Notes: a model not told the origin generated them from the letters alone. A DNA stretch of 64,000 nucleotides from Streptomyces sp. NBC_00461 (GCF_036013935.1 NZ_CP107902.1:2637001-2701000), one strand, 5' to 3'; counted from the stretch's first letter, positions 47,412 to 57,037 are shown. Translations and numbers: made by a program.

Positions 47412-48788
47412 ATGTCCTATTTCGACGCCGCTTCCTCCGCGCCTCTCCATCCCCTCGCACGTCAGGCGTTGTTGGCCTCGCTGGACGAGGGGTGGGCCGA
47501 CCCTGCGCGTCTCTATCGTGAGGGGCGGCGGGCTCGGATGTTGTTGGATGCGGCTCGGGAGGCGGCTGCTGAGGCCGTGGGGTGTCGTACCGATGAACTG
47601 GTCTTCACCTCTTCCGGGACCCGGGCCGTGCACACGGGAATCGCGGGGGCGTTGGCCGGGCGTCACCGGATTGGCCGTCACCTGATCGTGTCGGCGGTCG
47701 AACACTCCTCGGTGCTCCATGCGGCTGACACGCACGAGGCCGGCGGCGGGAGCGTCACTCGGATCGAGGTGGACCGGCGGGGAAGGGTGACGCCTGCGTC
47801 GTACGCCGACGCCCTGCGTCCCGACACCGCTCTGGCCTGTCTGCAGTCGGCCAATCACGAGGTGGGGACCGAGCAGCCGGTGGCCGACGTGGCCGCCATG
47901 TGCCGGGAGGCCGGGGTGCCGCTGCTGGTGGATGCGGCGCAGTCGTTGGGGTGGGGGCCGGTCGAGGGCGACTGGTCGTTGCTCGCGGCCAGTGCTCACA
48001 AGTGGGGTGGGCCCTCGGGGGTGGGTCTGCTCGTCGTGCGGAAAGGGGTGCGGTTCGCGCCGCCAGGGCCCGTGGACAAGCGGGAGTCGGGGCGGGCGCC
48101 GGGCTTCGAGAACCTGCCTGCCATTGTCGCGGCGGCGGCTTCGCTGCGGGCGGTGCGCGCGGAGGCGGCGCAAGAGGCGGTACGGCTGCGGGAACTGACG
48201 GAGCGGATCCGGGTGCGGGTGGCGCAGTCGGTGCCGGACGTGGAGGTGGTCGGGGATCCGGAGCGGCGGCTGCCGGGGATCGTCACCTTCTCCTGTCTCT
48301 ATGTCGACGGGGAGACACTGCTCCACGAGCTCGACCGGGAGGGTTTCTCCGTCTCGTCCGGATCGTCCTGTACGAGCAGCACGCTGACGCCTAGCCATGT
48401 GCTGAAGGCCATGGGGGTGCTGAGTGAGGGGAATGTGCGGGTTTCTTTGCCGACGGGGACGACCCGGGAGGAAGTGGAGCGGTTCCTGGAGGTGTTGCCG
48501 GGGGTGGTGGCGGGGGTGCGGGAGAAGCTCGGGGCTCCGGACCTGGCCACGACCGTGCAGCAGGACGTCCTGGTCGTCGACGCTCTCGGCAGGCGCTGCC
48601 CGATCCCCGTCATCGAACTCGCCAAGGTCATCGGGGGCGTCCCGGTGGGCGGCACGGTGCGGGTGCTGTCCGACGACGAGGCGGCGCGGCTGGACATTCC
48701 GGCGTGGTGCGAGATGCGGGGGCAGGAGTACCTGGGCGAGGAGCCGGCGGACCAGGGCTTCGCGTACCTGGTCCGCCGGGTGTCGTAG
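47412..48788 (+). CDS. Cysteine desulfurase fused to a TusA-like sulfur carrier
   Basis: Fusion protein of 458 residues, start ATG 47412. Residues about 1-370 are a NifS/IscS-type (class V) desulfurase: PLP Lys197 in ASAHKWGG, ANHEVGTEQ, and catalytic Cys320 in SVSSGSSCTSS. Residues about 385-458 are TusA/SirA-like with the sulfur-carrying Cys396 in RRCPIPVIELAKV. By family knowledge TusA takes persulfide sulfur from IscS; here the two are one chain, making handoff intramolecular. Candidate end-users are tRNA thiolation, molybdopterin or Fe-S assembly. The neighbours do not decide. Confidence 0.93.
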   Translation: MSYFDAASSAPLHPLARQALLASLDEGWADPARLYREGRRARMLLDAAREAAAEAVGCRTDELVFTSSGTRAVHTGIAGALAGRHRIGRHLIVSAVEHSSVLHAADTHEAGGGSVTRIEVDRRGRVTPASYADALRPDTALACLQSANHEVGTEQPVADVAAMCREAGVPLLVDAAQSLGWGPVEGDWSLLAASAHKWGGPSGVGLLVVRKGVRFAPPGPVDKRESGRAPGFENLPAIVAAAASLRAVRAEAAQEAVRLRELTERIRVRVAQSVPDVEVVGDPERRLPGIVTFSCLYVDGETLLHELDREGFSVSSGSSCTSSTLTPSHVLKAMGVLSEGNVRVSLPTGTTREEVERFLEVLPGVVAGVREKLGAPDLATTVQQDVLVVDALGRRCPIPVIELAKVIGGVPVGGTVRVLSDDEAARLDIPAWCEMRGQEYLGEEPADQGFAYLVRRVS

Positions 48789-48789
48789 C

Positions 48790-49764
48790 TCAGGCCAGAT
48801 GCTTCTGGACCTCGGCCGCCGCCTCGTCGCCGTACGCCTTGGCGAAGCGGTCCATGAAGTGACCGCGGCGCAGCTGGTACTCCTGGGTGCCGACCGTCTC
48901 GATGACGAGCGTGGCGAGCATGCAGCCGACCTGGGCCGCGCGCTCCAGGGAGACGCCCCAGGCCAGGCCGGAGAGGAAGCCGGCGCGGAAGGCGTCGCCG
49001 ACGCCCGTGGGGTCGGCCTTGCGCTCCTCCTGCGCGCACCCGACCTCGATCGGGTCCTCGCCCTTGCGCTCGACGCGGACTCCGCGGGAGCCGAGGGTGG
49101 TGATGCGGTGGCCGACCTTGGCGAGGATCTGCTCGTCGCTCCAGCCGGTCTTGGACTCGATGAGGCCCTTCTCGTACTCGTTCGAGAAGAGGTACGTGGC
49201 GCCCTCCAGCAGTATCCGGATCTCGTCGCCGTTCATCCGGGCGATCTGCTGGGAGAAGTCGGCGGCGAAGGGGATCGACCGCGAGCGGCACTCCTCGGTG
49301 TGCCGGAGCATGCCCTCGGGGTCGTCGGCGCCGATCAGGACCAGGTCCAGGCCGCCCACGCGGTCCGCGACGGTCTTCAGCTCGATCAGGCGGGCCTCGC
49401 TCATCGCGCCCGTGTAGAAGGAGCCGATCTGGTTGTGGTCGGCGTCCGTGGTGCACACGAAGCGGGCGGTGTGCAGGGTCTCGGAGATGCGGACCGAGTC
49501 GGTGTCGACGCCGTGCCGGTCGAGCCAGTCGCGGTACTCGGCGAAGTCGGAACCCGCGGCGCCGACCAGGATCGGCTGCGTGCCGAGCTGGCCCATGCCG
49601 AAGGCGATGTTCGCGCCGACGCCGCCCCGGCGTACGTCGAGGTTGTCGACCAGGAAGGAGAGCGAGACCGTGTGCAGCTGGTCCGCGACGAGCTGGTCGG
49701 CGAAGCGGCCGGGGAAGGTCATGAGGTGGTCGGTGGCGATGGAGCCGGTGACTGCGATGCGCAC
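48790..49764 (-). CDS. adoK: Adenosine kinase, PfkB family
   Basis: Sugar kinase of 324 residues. It aligns by eye with mycobacterial adenosine kinase (AdoK): VTGSIATDHLMTFPGRF, SLSFLVDNLDVRRGGVGANIAFG, HTARFVCTTD, GSFYTGAMSEAR, LFSNEYE and the catalytic DPTGVGDAFRAGFLSGL. It phosphorylates adenosine to AMP, salvaging the nucleoside released by SAM metabolism. It stands alone, ending two bases from the desulfurase stop. Confidence 0.88.
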   Translation of the reverse strand: MRIAVTGSIATDHLMTFPGRFADQLVADQLHTVSLSFLVDNLDVRRGGVGANIAFGMGQLGTQPILVGAAGSDFAEYRDWLDRHGVDTDSVRISETLHTARFVCTTDADHNQIGSFYTGAMSEARLIELKTVADRVGGLDLVLIGADDPEGMLRHTEECRSRSIPFAADFSQQIARMNGDEIRILLEGATYLFSNEYEKGLIESKTGWSDEQILAKVGHRITTLGSRGVRVERKGEDPIEVGCAQEERKADPTGVGDAFRAGFLSGLAWGVSLERAAQVGCMLATLVIETVGTQEYQLRRGHFMDRFAKAYGDEAAAEVQKHLA

Positions 49765-49907
49765 GGCGGGGACTCTCCTGTGGGGAGACGGATTGACAGT
49801 TCACGCTACCGGGTCGTAGCGAGGCACTGAAGAGGGGCTCTGAAGTGGCCAAAACTACCCGATAGTAGATCTTTCTTCGCAGGCTGGTACGTGCATACGG
49901 TTCCGCT

Positions 49908-50117
49908 ATGACGAACCTCAAGGTCCATGCCCCGGTCCCGGTCGACCTGGAAGGCGACCTCGCGTCGCTGCGCGGCGACTGTGCCCGGATGGTCCCCCAC
50001 TGGTCCGCTCCCGACCGGATCACTTCCCTTCCGGTCTCCCCGTCACTCATCCACGGGGTGAAGGTGCCGTCGAAGTCGGCCCGCCTGCTGGACGCGATGT
50101 CGGACTACGGCGACTGA
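49908..50117 (+). CDS. Small conserved-looking protein, function unknown
   Basis: ORF of 69 codons, ATG 49908. Sequence without known domain: VHAPVPVDLEGDLASLRGDCARMVPHW and SPSLIHGVKVPSKSARLLDAMSDYG. Upstream there is no ribosome site but a TACGGT-like hexamer, so the mRNA could be leaderless or the start a few codons off. Codon use looks coding. It is moderately supported; an alternative is that it is noise in the gap before the next gene. Confidence 0.55.
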   Translation: MTNLKVHAPVPVDLEGDLASLRGDCARMVPHWSAPDRITSLPVSPSLIHGVKVPSKSARLLDAMSDYGD

Positions 50118-50285
50118 ACCCGGCTCGGTGGTACCCGATCGGCGCGTTCGAGGGAACCGCGCGCTCCCCCGCTGCGTCCCATCGCCGTCCCCCGTAAAGG
50201 GGATGCGCGATACGACCCCGGCAGGCCGTTTTGACAGGGCCGGGTCAGGGTCATGGGACAGCAGTGCAGCAGAAGGAGCGATGCG

Positions 50286-52046
50286 GTGAACACCGAGCGA
50301 CCCGACAACGACGCCGACGGCTCCGACGAGGAGCGGGGCGACACCGGCTCCGCGGCGGAGCAGGGTGCCGTGGCCGGACAGGGCCCCGAGGGTGCCGGCG
50401 CCCAGGGTTCCGACGCCCAGGGGGAGGGCGCACGGGCCGACGGCGCCCAGGTCGAGGAGAAGACCGAGGCTGCCGCGGCTGACGAAGGTGACGCCGAGGC
50501 CACCGAGGCTCCCGCGGCCGAGGACGGTGACGACGGCGTCCCCGACGCCACCCCCGCACCGGGCACGGATCACCCTCGCCCGCCCGCCCGCCGCTCCCCC
50601 GTGCTCATCGCCTCCGTCGCCGCCGCCGTGCTGCTCGTGGGAGGCGGCGGGGCCTATCTCACCGCATCCGCCACCGGGGGGTCCGGCGGCCGTACGGGCT
50701 CCGGGGCCTCCGGCGACGACAGCACTCCCCCGCCGCTCGCACTCGACGGCTACTCCGAGGGCGGTTCGAACGGGATCGCGCCCGGGGAGCCCAACCCGTA
50801 CGGCGTGACGTACAAGGTCGACGGCACTCTGCCCGCCGGCCCCGGCTCCGCGCCCGTGTACCGGGCGGCCGGCGAGGTCACCAAGGACGAGGTGGCCCGG
50901 CTGGCGAAGTCCCTCGGCCTGGCCGGGGCGCCGGTGGCGCAAGGGCAGGCCTGGCAGGTCGGGCCCGCGGGGGACGGGTCCGGGCCGAGCCTCGTGGTGG
51001 ACAGGCAGGCGCCGGGGACCTGGACGTTCCACCGGTACGCGGCCGGCACCGACGCCTGCCAGAGCATCACCAAGTGCACCAAGGATCCCGCGAACCCGGC
51101 CGGAGCCACGGTGAGCGAGGCGGCCGCGAAGAAGGCCGCGGCGCCCGTGCTGAAGGCGGTCGGTCAGGATGACGCGAAAGTGGACGCGAGCCAGGTCATG
51201 GGCGCCCAGCGGGCGGTGAACGCGGACCCGTTGGTCGGCGGGCTGCCCACATACGGCTGGGCGACCGGGCTGACGGTGAGCGCACAGGGCGAAGTGGTCG
51301 GCGGCAGCGGTCAGTTGAAGGCACCGGCCAAGGGCGACACGTATCCCGTGCTGAGCGCGAAGAAGACGCTGGAGCTGATGAACTCGGCGCCCACGACCGA
51401 CCACCGCATGGGCATCGGCGGCTGCGCCAGCCCCGTACCGCTGAAGGACCGGCTGGAGGCGCCGTGCGGGCAGTCGACCTCGGGGGCCGGTGCGACGCCG
51501 TCGAAGGAGACCGTCACGGTCGACGGTGCGGTGTTCGGGCTGGCCGCGCGGGCTGTGGACGGGCGGCGGGCGCTGGTGCCGTCCTGGCTGTTCGAGGTGA
51601 AGGGTGCGGGCGCGCAGCACGGCTTCACGGTGACCTATCCGGCCGTCGACCCGAAGTACCTGGCGTCGAACTCGGCCACCGAGTCCCCGGAGCCGACCCC
51701 GTCGGCGACCGCCCCGGGCGACGAGCCGACCTCGGCGCCGGCCACCCGGGACGTCAAGGTGGACGGCTACACGGCGGACGGCAAGGAGCTGACCGTGAGC
51801 TTCACGGGCGGCGTGTGCGCCGACTACACGGCGAAGGCGAGCGAGAGCGCGGACGAGGTGACCGTCACGGTGACCGAGAAGCCCTGGAAGGGCAAGATCT
51901 GCATCATGATCGCCAAGGAGTTCCAGAGGACCGTGCAGCTGGACGAGCCGCTCGGTGACCGGAAGGTCGTGGGCTCGGACGGCAAGGGGATCGCGCTGGT
52001 GAAGCCGGGAGCGCGACTGCCGCGGGCTGCGGCCGGGGTCCAGTAG
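50286..52046 (+). CDS. Membrane-anchored extracytoplasmic protein, unknown function
   Basis: Protein of 586 residues from GTG 50286 (GGAG seven bases before). About 100 residues are acidic and low-complexity, then one membrane helix (SPVLIASVAAAVLLVGGGGAYL), then an extracytoplasmic part of about 430 residues with two repeated-looking regions, Pro/Ser/Thr linkers (ESPEPTPSATAPGDEPTSAP) and a final beta-rich domain containing Cys pairs (GGVCADYTAK, KGKICIMIAK). The order, disordered cytosolic head, single helix and outer domain, is common for conserved Streptomyces membrane proteins. I cannot name a family. Confidence 0.85.
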   Translation: MNTERPDNDADGSDEERGDTGSAAEQGAVAGQGPEGAGAQGSDAQGEGARADGAQVEEKTEAAAADEGDAEATEAPAAEDGDDGVPDATPAPGTDHPRPPARRSPVLIASVAAAVLLVGGGGAYLTASATGGSGGRTGSGASGDDSTPPPLALDGYSEGGSNGIAPGEPNPYGVTYKVDGTLPAGPGSAPVYRAAGEVTKDEVARLAKSLGLAGAPVAQGQAWQVGPAGDGSGPSLVVDRQAPGTWTFHRYAAGTDACQSITKCTKDPANPAGATVSEAAAKKAAAPVLKAVGQDDAKVDASQVMGAQRAVNADPLVGGLPTYGWATGLTVSAQGEVVGGSGQLKAPAKGDTYPVLSAKKTLELMNSAPTTDHRMGIGGCASPVPLKDRLEAPCGQSTSGAGATPSKETVTVDGAVFGLAARAVDGRRALVPSWLFEVKGAGAQHGFTVTYPAVDPKYLASNSATESPEPTPSATAPGDEPTSAPATRDVKVDGYTADGKELTVSFTGGVCADYTAKASESADEVTVTVTEKPWKGKICIMIAKEFQRTVQLDEPLGDRKVVGSDGKGIALVKPGARLPRAAAGVQ

Positions 52047-52061
52047 CCGCCCGGAGGAACG

Positions 52062-52100
52062 CGAAGGCGGCGGCCCTGTCGGAGGGGGCCGCCGCCTTCG
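52062..52100. terminator. Terminator between the membrane protein and Fe-S carrier
   Basis: Perfect 15-bp stem CGAAGGCGGCGGCCC (52062-52076) with its complement (52086-52100), nine-base loop, between two convergent genes; serves both. Confidence 0.8.
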
Positions 52101-52142
52101 GCATGTTCAGTTGTTCAGCGGGCCTCGGCCGGTCGGCGGGGC

Positions 52143-52499
52143 TTAGCTGAAGGAGTCGCCGCAGGCGCAGGAGCCCGTCGCGTTCGGGTTGTCGATCGTG
52201 AAGCCCTGCTTCTCGATGGTGTCGACGAAGTCGACGGACGCGCCGCCCAGGTACGGGGCACTCATGCGGTCGGTGACCACCTTGACGCCGCCGAAGTCCT
52301 TGACCACGTCGCCGTCGAGGGAGCGCTCGTCGAAGAAGAGCTGGTAGCGCAGGCCGGAGCAGCCGCCGGGCTGGACGGCGACACGCAGGGCCAGGTCGTC
52401 ACGGCCTTCCTGGTCGAGCAGGGCCTTGACCTTCGCCGCGGCGGCGTCGGACAGGATGATGCCGTCGGTGACGGTGCTGGTCTCGTCCGATACGGACAT
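52143..52499 (-). CDS. erpA: A-type iron-sulfur carrier (ErpA/HesB family)
   Basis: Iron-sulfur carrier of 118 residues with the three conserved cysteines: one in GGCSGLRYQLFFDE and two in GSCACGDSF. A-type carriers deliver [2Fe-2S] or [4Fe-4S] clusters to apo-enzymes. The divergent neighbour, quinolinate synthase, is a [4Fe-4S] enzyme and a known type of client, so the layout is fitting. Symbol by family only. Confidence 0.92.
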   Translation of the reverse strand: MSVSDETSTVTDGIILSDAAAAKVKALLDQEGRDDLALRVAVQPGGCSGLRYQLFFDERSLDGDVVKDFGGVKVVTDRMSAPYLGGASVDFVDTIEKQGFTIDNPNATGSCACGDSFS

Positions 52500-52699
52500 C
52501 TACATCTCTCCCGGGTTGTACGGAGACTGCTTGCCGACGTTTTCAACCGCCGGAGGCACGGATTCATTCCGAGCCGGGCAACTTGTCTTTTCGCCCGTTC
52601 TTTCATGCTCGCACACCCGCGACGAAGCGAACAGCGACCCAAGGGCCCCTCCGGCACGGCACCGGGATTCATGTCACATCGACGTTATGACCATCGTCA

Positions 52700-52737
52700 A
52701 ACTGACGTGAACCGGGTTATCATAGATAACGTCAGTT
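52700..52737 (+). promoter_or_regulatory. Double palindrome upstream of nadA
   Basis: Outer repeat AACTGACGT (52700-52708) with ACGTCAGTT (52729-52737) and an inner GTTATC-ATA-GATAAC (52716-52730). TAGATA (52723-52728) can be a -10, with CTGACG 15 bases upstream. Such a site between erpA and nadA is a candidate NAD-level operator. The remainder of the gap 52500-52790 shows nothing else. Confidence 0.6.
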
Positions 52738-52790
52738 CGACGAAAAGCACTCCCGCAGAGAATATCCGCAGAACAGAAAGGGTGCGTGTC

Positions 52791-53975
52791 GTGACCACCG
52801 CCCAGACCACGGAGCTCGACGTACAGCCGAGTCCTCTTGCCCTGCTGCTCCTCGGCCGTGAGGCCGACCCGAAGAGCGAGCGCGGCGTCGAGTGTCCCGG
52901 TGACCTGCCCTCGCCGTCCGACCCGGACCTCGTGGCTCGCGCCCGCGCGGCCAAGGAGAAGCTCGGCGACAAGGTCTTCGTGCTCGGCCACCACTACCAG
53001 CGCGACGAGGTCATCCAGTTCGCCGACGTGACGGGTGACTCCTTCAAGCTGGCCCGGGACGCGGCGGCGCGTCCGGAGGCCGAGTACATCGTGTTCTGCG
53101 GTGTGCACTTCATGGCGGAGTCCGCGGACATCCTGACGTCGGACGACCAGAAGGTGGTCCTGCCCGACCTCGCCGCCGGCTGCTCGATGGCCGACATGGC
53201 GACGGCCGAGCAGGTCGCCGAGTGCTGGGACGTGCTGACCGAGGCCGGCGTGGCCGAGCAGGTCGTGCCCGTCTCGTACATGAACTCGTCCGCCGACATC
53301 AAGGCGTTCACCGGCAAGCACGGCGGCACCATCTGCACCTCGTCCAACGCCAAGAAGGCTCTCGACTGGGCCTTCGAGCAGGGCGAGAAGGTGCTGTTCC
53401 TGCCCGACCAGCACCTGGGCCGCAACACCGCCGTCCGCGACCTGGGCATGTCCCTGGAGGACTGCGTCCTCTACAACCCGCACAAGCCGAACGGCGGGCT
53501 GACGACGGACGAGCTGCGCGCCGCGAAGATGATCCTGTGGCGGGGCCACTGCTCGGTGCACGGCCGGTTCTCGCTGGACTCGGTCAACGACGTGCGCGAG
53601 CGCATCCCGGGCGTGAACGTCCTCGTCCACCCGGAGTGCAGGCACGAGGTCGTCGCCGCGGCCGACTACGTCGGCTCGACGGAGTACATCATCAAGGCGC
53701 TGGAGGCGGCTCCGGCGGGCTCCAAGTGGGCCATCGGAACCGAGCTCAATCTCGTACGACGCCTCGCGAACCGTTTCGCCGCCGAGGGCAAGGAGATCGT
53801 CTTCCTCGACAAGACGGTCTGCTTCTGCTCGACAATGAACCGCATCGACCTCCCCCACCTGGTCTGGGCCCTGGAGTCGCTGGCCGAGGGCAACCTGGTC
53901 AATCGGATCGAGGTCGACAAGGAGACCGAGGCGTTCGCGAAGCTCGCGCTGGAGCGGATGCTGGCACTGCCGTAG
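52791..53975 (+). CDS. nadA: Quinolinate synthase
   Basis: De novo NAD synthesis: iminoaspartate plus dihydroxyacetone phosphate gives quinolinate. The protein has 394 residues from GTG 52791 (GTG 52782 alternative). NadA signatures: VLGHHYQRDEVIQFADVTGDS, FCGVHFMAESADIL, CSMADMA, SYMNSSADIKAF, LPDQHLGRNTA, HPECRHEVV and the CFCSTMN cluster-region cysteines. It needs a [4Fe-4S] cluster. The nadB and nadC genes are not next to it in this window. Confidence 0.95.
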   Translation: MTTAQTTELDVQPSPLALLLLGREADPKSERGVECPGDLPSPSDPDLVARARAAKEKLGDKVFVLGHHYQRDEVIQFADVTGDSFKLARDAAARPEAEYIVFCGVHFMAESADILTSDDQKVVLPDLAAGCSMADMATAEQVAECWDVLTEAGVAEQVVPVSYMNSSADIKAFTGKHGGTICTSSNAKKALDWAFEQGEKVLFLPDQHLGRNTAVRDLGMSLEDCVLYNPHKPNGGLTTDELRAAKMILWRGHCSVHGRFSLDSVNDVRERIPGVNVLVHPECRHEVVAAADYVGSTEYIIKALEAAPAGSKWAIGTELNLVRRLANRFAAEGKEIVFLDKTVCFCSTMNRIDLPHLVWALESLAEGNLVNRIEVDKETEAFAKLALERMLALP

Positions 53976-53996
53976 CCCGTGGGCCGGGGCCCGCGC

Positions 53997-56240
53997 TCAC
54001 CCCGCCGAGACCGCTGTCCGGTGGGGGTGGGCCGGGTCGAGGGTGAAGATCGTGCCGTCGGCGGTCGCCACCACCAGGGCGCCCTTGTCGAACAGCACGA
54101 CGGGCTCCAGGCCACTGGCCAGGACCTCGGCACGGGCGGCGGTCTCCCACAGCACGGTGCCCCGCGCCGCGTCCAGGGCCGCCACCCGTCCGCTCGCGCC
54201 GGCCGTGTACGCGGTGCGCCCGTCGGCGTCCACCGAGACCCGGCCGGCCGACTCCAGGGTGGTGCGGGACTCCCAGACCCGCGCTCCCGTCAGCGGCGAG
54301 ACGGCGGTCACCAGGCCGCTGGAGGTGGAGAAGTAGAGCGTGCCGCGCGCCAGGGCCACGGTCCCCCGGTACCGCTGGGGCAACGGTGTCACCTCGCGCT
54401 TCCCGCTCTCCGGGTCGACGCGCACGATACGGGTGTACGTCAGGTCTTTGCTGACCGCGACCGCGTCCGCGTCCGACTCCACGAACAGCAGCTTCCCGTC
54501 GAGGGCGCCGACGAAGCTGCCGCTGTCCGCGGGTGAGGCCAGACGCCGCACGGAGCCGTCGGAGGGGTCGATGACGATGAACTCCGTGTCGTCGTCCGCC
54601 GCGTCGGTGACGCACTCGACGTACGGACGGTCCCCCAGGTCGAGCAGGGTGCAGAAGTGCTTCGCCAGCAGGGACGTCCTCCAGCGCTCCTTGCCGTCGG
54701 CCGCCGAGCGGGCGGTCACCGACCGGCCGTCGGCCTCCAGCATGAGGACCAGTCCGGGGACCTGGACCGACCCCGGGCTGCCGTTGTACACCTTCCGGGA
54801 CCAGAGTCTTCCGCCGCTTTCGCGGTCGAGGGCGACGAGGGACTGTTCCTGGGTGAAGCCGGACTCGTTGTTGACGAGGAGTTGGACGAGCACCACGTCG
54901 CCGTCGGCCCCGACGACCGACGAGACGTACCGGTCGGCCGGGACCCCGGCGGGCGCGATGTCGGCGCGCCAGAGGATCGTGCCGGTTGCGGCGTCGATCC
55001 GTTCCGGGAGGAGTGCGTTGCCGCCGCAGTAGACGGAGCCCTGGTCCACCGCGCAGCGCGGCGCCATGTCCGTGCCGTGCACGTCCGGCGCCTTCATCGC
55101 TCCGCTCGCGGCGGTTTCCGTCACCCCCGTCTGCCACGGCTTCCAGCCGGCCGGGAGCGCCGGCCAGCGGGACGAGGCGGAGGACGAGGCGGACGAGGCC
55201 GGGCCCACCGGCGGGGAGTCCGAGAACCCCGGCCCGAACCGGATGTAGCCCAGCAGCCCCAAGCCCAGCGCGCCGACCGTGCCGACCGCGGCCCACAACG
55301 GACGTATACGGCCGCGGCGGCCGGGGCCGGCAGTGGTGGTGCGGCCGGACGCGATCCCCGGGCCGGTCTCCGCCCCGGCCCGCGGCGCGGGCCGCCGCAG
55401 GGTCATCGTGAGCGGCTCGTCCTCCGTGGGCTCGGGCAGGACTGCCGCGAACTCGTGGGCCAGTTCGTCGAGTTCGGGCCGGTCCTTGGCGTCCTTGGCC
55501 AGGCAGCGCTCCAGGACCGTGCGCAGCGGGCGCGCCACCCCCTCCAGCACGGGCTCGTTGTGGACCACCCGGTAGGCGGTCAGATAGGGGCTGTCGGCGT
55601 CGAACGGGCCCCGGCCGGTGACCGCGAACACCAGCAGGGCGCCGAGCGAGAAGACGTCCGAGGCGGGGCCCACCGTACGGGCGTCGGTGAGCTGTTCCGG
55701 GGACATGAAGGGCGGGGTGCCGATCATCTGCCCGGTCTCGGTGAGGGTGTTGTGGTTCTCGGCCGCGCGGGAGATGCCGAAGTCGATGACGCGGGGACCG
55801 TCCTCGGCCATCAGGACGTTGGCGGGTTTCAGGTCCCGGTGCACGACCCCGGCCCGGTGGATCTCCCGCAGCGCCTCCACCAACCCCAGGGCCAGTTGCC
55901 GCAGTTCGGCGCCGCGCAGCCGGCCCTCTGCACGGATCCGCTCGGCGAGGGAGCGGCCGGGCACGTACTGGGTGGCCATCCAGGGCCGTACCGCCTCCGG
56001 GTCGGCGTCCACGACAGGAGCTGTGAAGGCGCCGCTCACCTTGCGGACCAGCTCGATCTCCTGGCGGAACCGGGCCCGGAAGACCTGGTCCTCGGCGTGC
56101 TGGGCGTGCACCACCTTGACGGCGACCTCGCGGCCTGAGCGGGATCTGCCCCGGTAGACGATGCCCATGCCACCGGCCCCGAGCCGATCGACCAAGGTGT
56201 AGCCGCCGACCGATTTCGGGTCGTCCTTCCGCAGGGGCAC
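53997..56240 (-). CDS. Serine/threonine kinase with PQQ-like beta-propeller
   Basis: Membrane kinase of 747 residues from GTG 56240; upstream frame to 56279 lacks a ribosome site. The kinase domain (about 10-265) has GAGGMGIVYRGR, Lys in VAVKVVHA, HRDLKPAN and DFG. After a linker one helix (LWAAVGTVGALGLGLLGYIRF). The outer part (about 360-747) is a PQQ/WD-like beta-propeller: repeats such as GTILWRADIA, GGRLWSRKVYN, GKERWRTSLL, ARVWESRTTL and TVLWETAA. The propeller is a likely ligand sensor outside the membrane. It is convergent to nadA and is followed by a two-component system on its other side. Confidence 0.92.
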   Translation of the reverse strand: MPLRKDDPKSVGGYTLVDRLGAGGMGIVYRGRSRSGREVAVKVVHAQHAEDQVFRARFRQEIELVRKVSGAFTAPVVDADPEAVRPWMATQYVPGRSLAERIRAEGRLRGAELRQLALGLVEALREIHRAGVVHRDLKPANVLMAEDGPRVIDFGISRAAENHNTLTETGQMIGTPPFMSPEQLTDARTVGPASDVFSLGALLVFAVTGRGPFDADSPYLTAYRVVHNEPVLEGVARPLRTVLERCLAKDAKDRPELDELAHEFAAVLPEPTEDEPLTMTLRRPAPRAGAETGPGIASGRTTTAGPGRRGRIRPLWAAVGTVGALGLGLLGYIRFGPGFSDSPPVGPASSASSSASSRWPALPAGWKPWQTGVTETAASGAMKAPDVHGTDMAPRCAVDQGSVYCGGNALLPERIDAATGTILWRADIAPAGVPADRYVSSVVGADGDVVLVQLLVNNESGFTQEQSLVALDRESGGRLWSRKVYNGSPGSVQVPGLVLMLEADGRSVTARSAADGKERWRTSLLAKHFCTLLDLGDRPYVECVTDAADDDTEFIVIDPSDGSVRRLASPADSGSFVGALDGKLLFVESDADAVAVSKDLTYTRIVRVDPESGKREVTPLPQRYRGTVALARGTLYFSTSSGLVTAVSPLTGARVWESRTTLESAGRVSVDADGRTAYTAGASGRVAALDAARGTVLWETAARAEVLASGLEPVVLFDKGALVVATADGTIFTLDPAHPHRTAVSAG

Positions 56241-56350
56241 GCCCGAATCCCTTTCCCACGTACGGCAGTCAAAGGCCACAGAATACGCAGCGAGCAGACG
56301 AGGGCGGCCGGGGGCCCGGCCACCCCTACGAGAACGTCACATGCCGCCGG

Positions 56351-57037
56351 TCACTCCGCCCGTGGACGGACCAGCCCGGACTCGTAGGAGATGACGACGA
56401 GTTGGGCCCGGTCGCGGGCGCCCAGTTTGGCCATGGCGCGGTTTACGTGGGTCTTCACGGTGAGCGGGGAGACCTCCAGGCGTTCGGCGATCTCGTCGTT
56501 GGAGTGGCCGCCGGCGACCTGGACGAGGACCTCGCGCTCGCGGACGGTGAGGGCGGCGAGCCGCTCGGCGCGGGCCGGGTCGCGGCTGTCGTCGGAGGCG
56601 TCGCCCTGGGCGAGGAAGCGGGCGATCAGGCCCTTGGTGGCGGCCGGGGAGAGCAGGGCCTCGCCGCCGGCCGCGATGCGGATGGCGCTCAGCAGTTCGT
56701 CGGGTTCGCTGCCCTTGCCGAGGAAGCCGGAGGCGCCGGCGCGCAGGGACTGCACCACGTAGTCGTCGACCTCGAAGGTCGTCAGGATCACCACGCGGAC
56801 CTGGGCGAGGGTGGGGTCGGCGCTGATCATGCGGGTGGCCGCGAGACCGTCCGTGCCGGGCATCCGGATGTCCATCAGCACCACGTCGGCCCGCTCCTCC
56901 TTGGCCAGCCGCACCGCCTCCGCGCCGTCGGACGCCTCACCGACGACCTCCATGTCGGGCTCGGAGTCGACGAGTACCCGGAAGGCGCTGCGCAGCAGGG
57001 CCTGGTCGTCGGCGAGCAGGACACGGATCGTCGTCAT
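56351..57037 (-). CDS. NarL/LuxR-type response regulator
   Basis: Response regulator of 228 residues: receiver with VLLADDQALL and VVLMDIRMPGTDG (phospho-Asp), Lys in FLGKGSEPDEL; LuxR helix-turn-helix LTVREREVLVQVAGGHSNDEIAERL and LTVKTHVNRAMAKLG. Start ATG 57037. It is paired with the adjacent kinase, 28 bases away, and lies in a run after pspA and pspAA. Confidence 0.93.
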   Translation of the reverse strand: MTTIRVLLADDQALLRSAFRVLVDSEPDMEVVGEASDGAEAVRLAKEERADVVLMDIRMPGTDGLAATRMISADPTLAQVRVVILTTFEVDDYVVQSLRAGASGFLGKGSEPDELLSAIRIAAGGEALLSPAATKGLIARFLAQGDASDDSRDPARAERLAALTVREREVLVQVAGGHSNDEIAERLEVSPLTVKTHVNRAMAKLGARDRAQLVVISYESGLVRPRAE

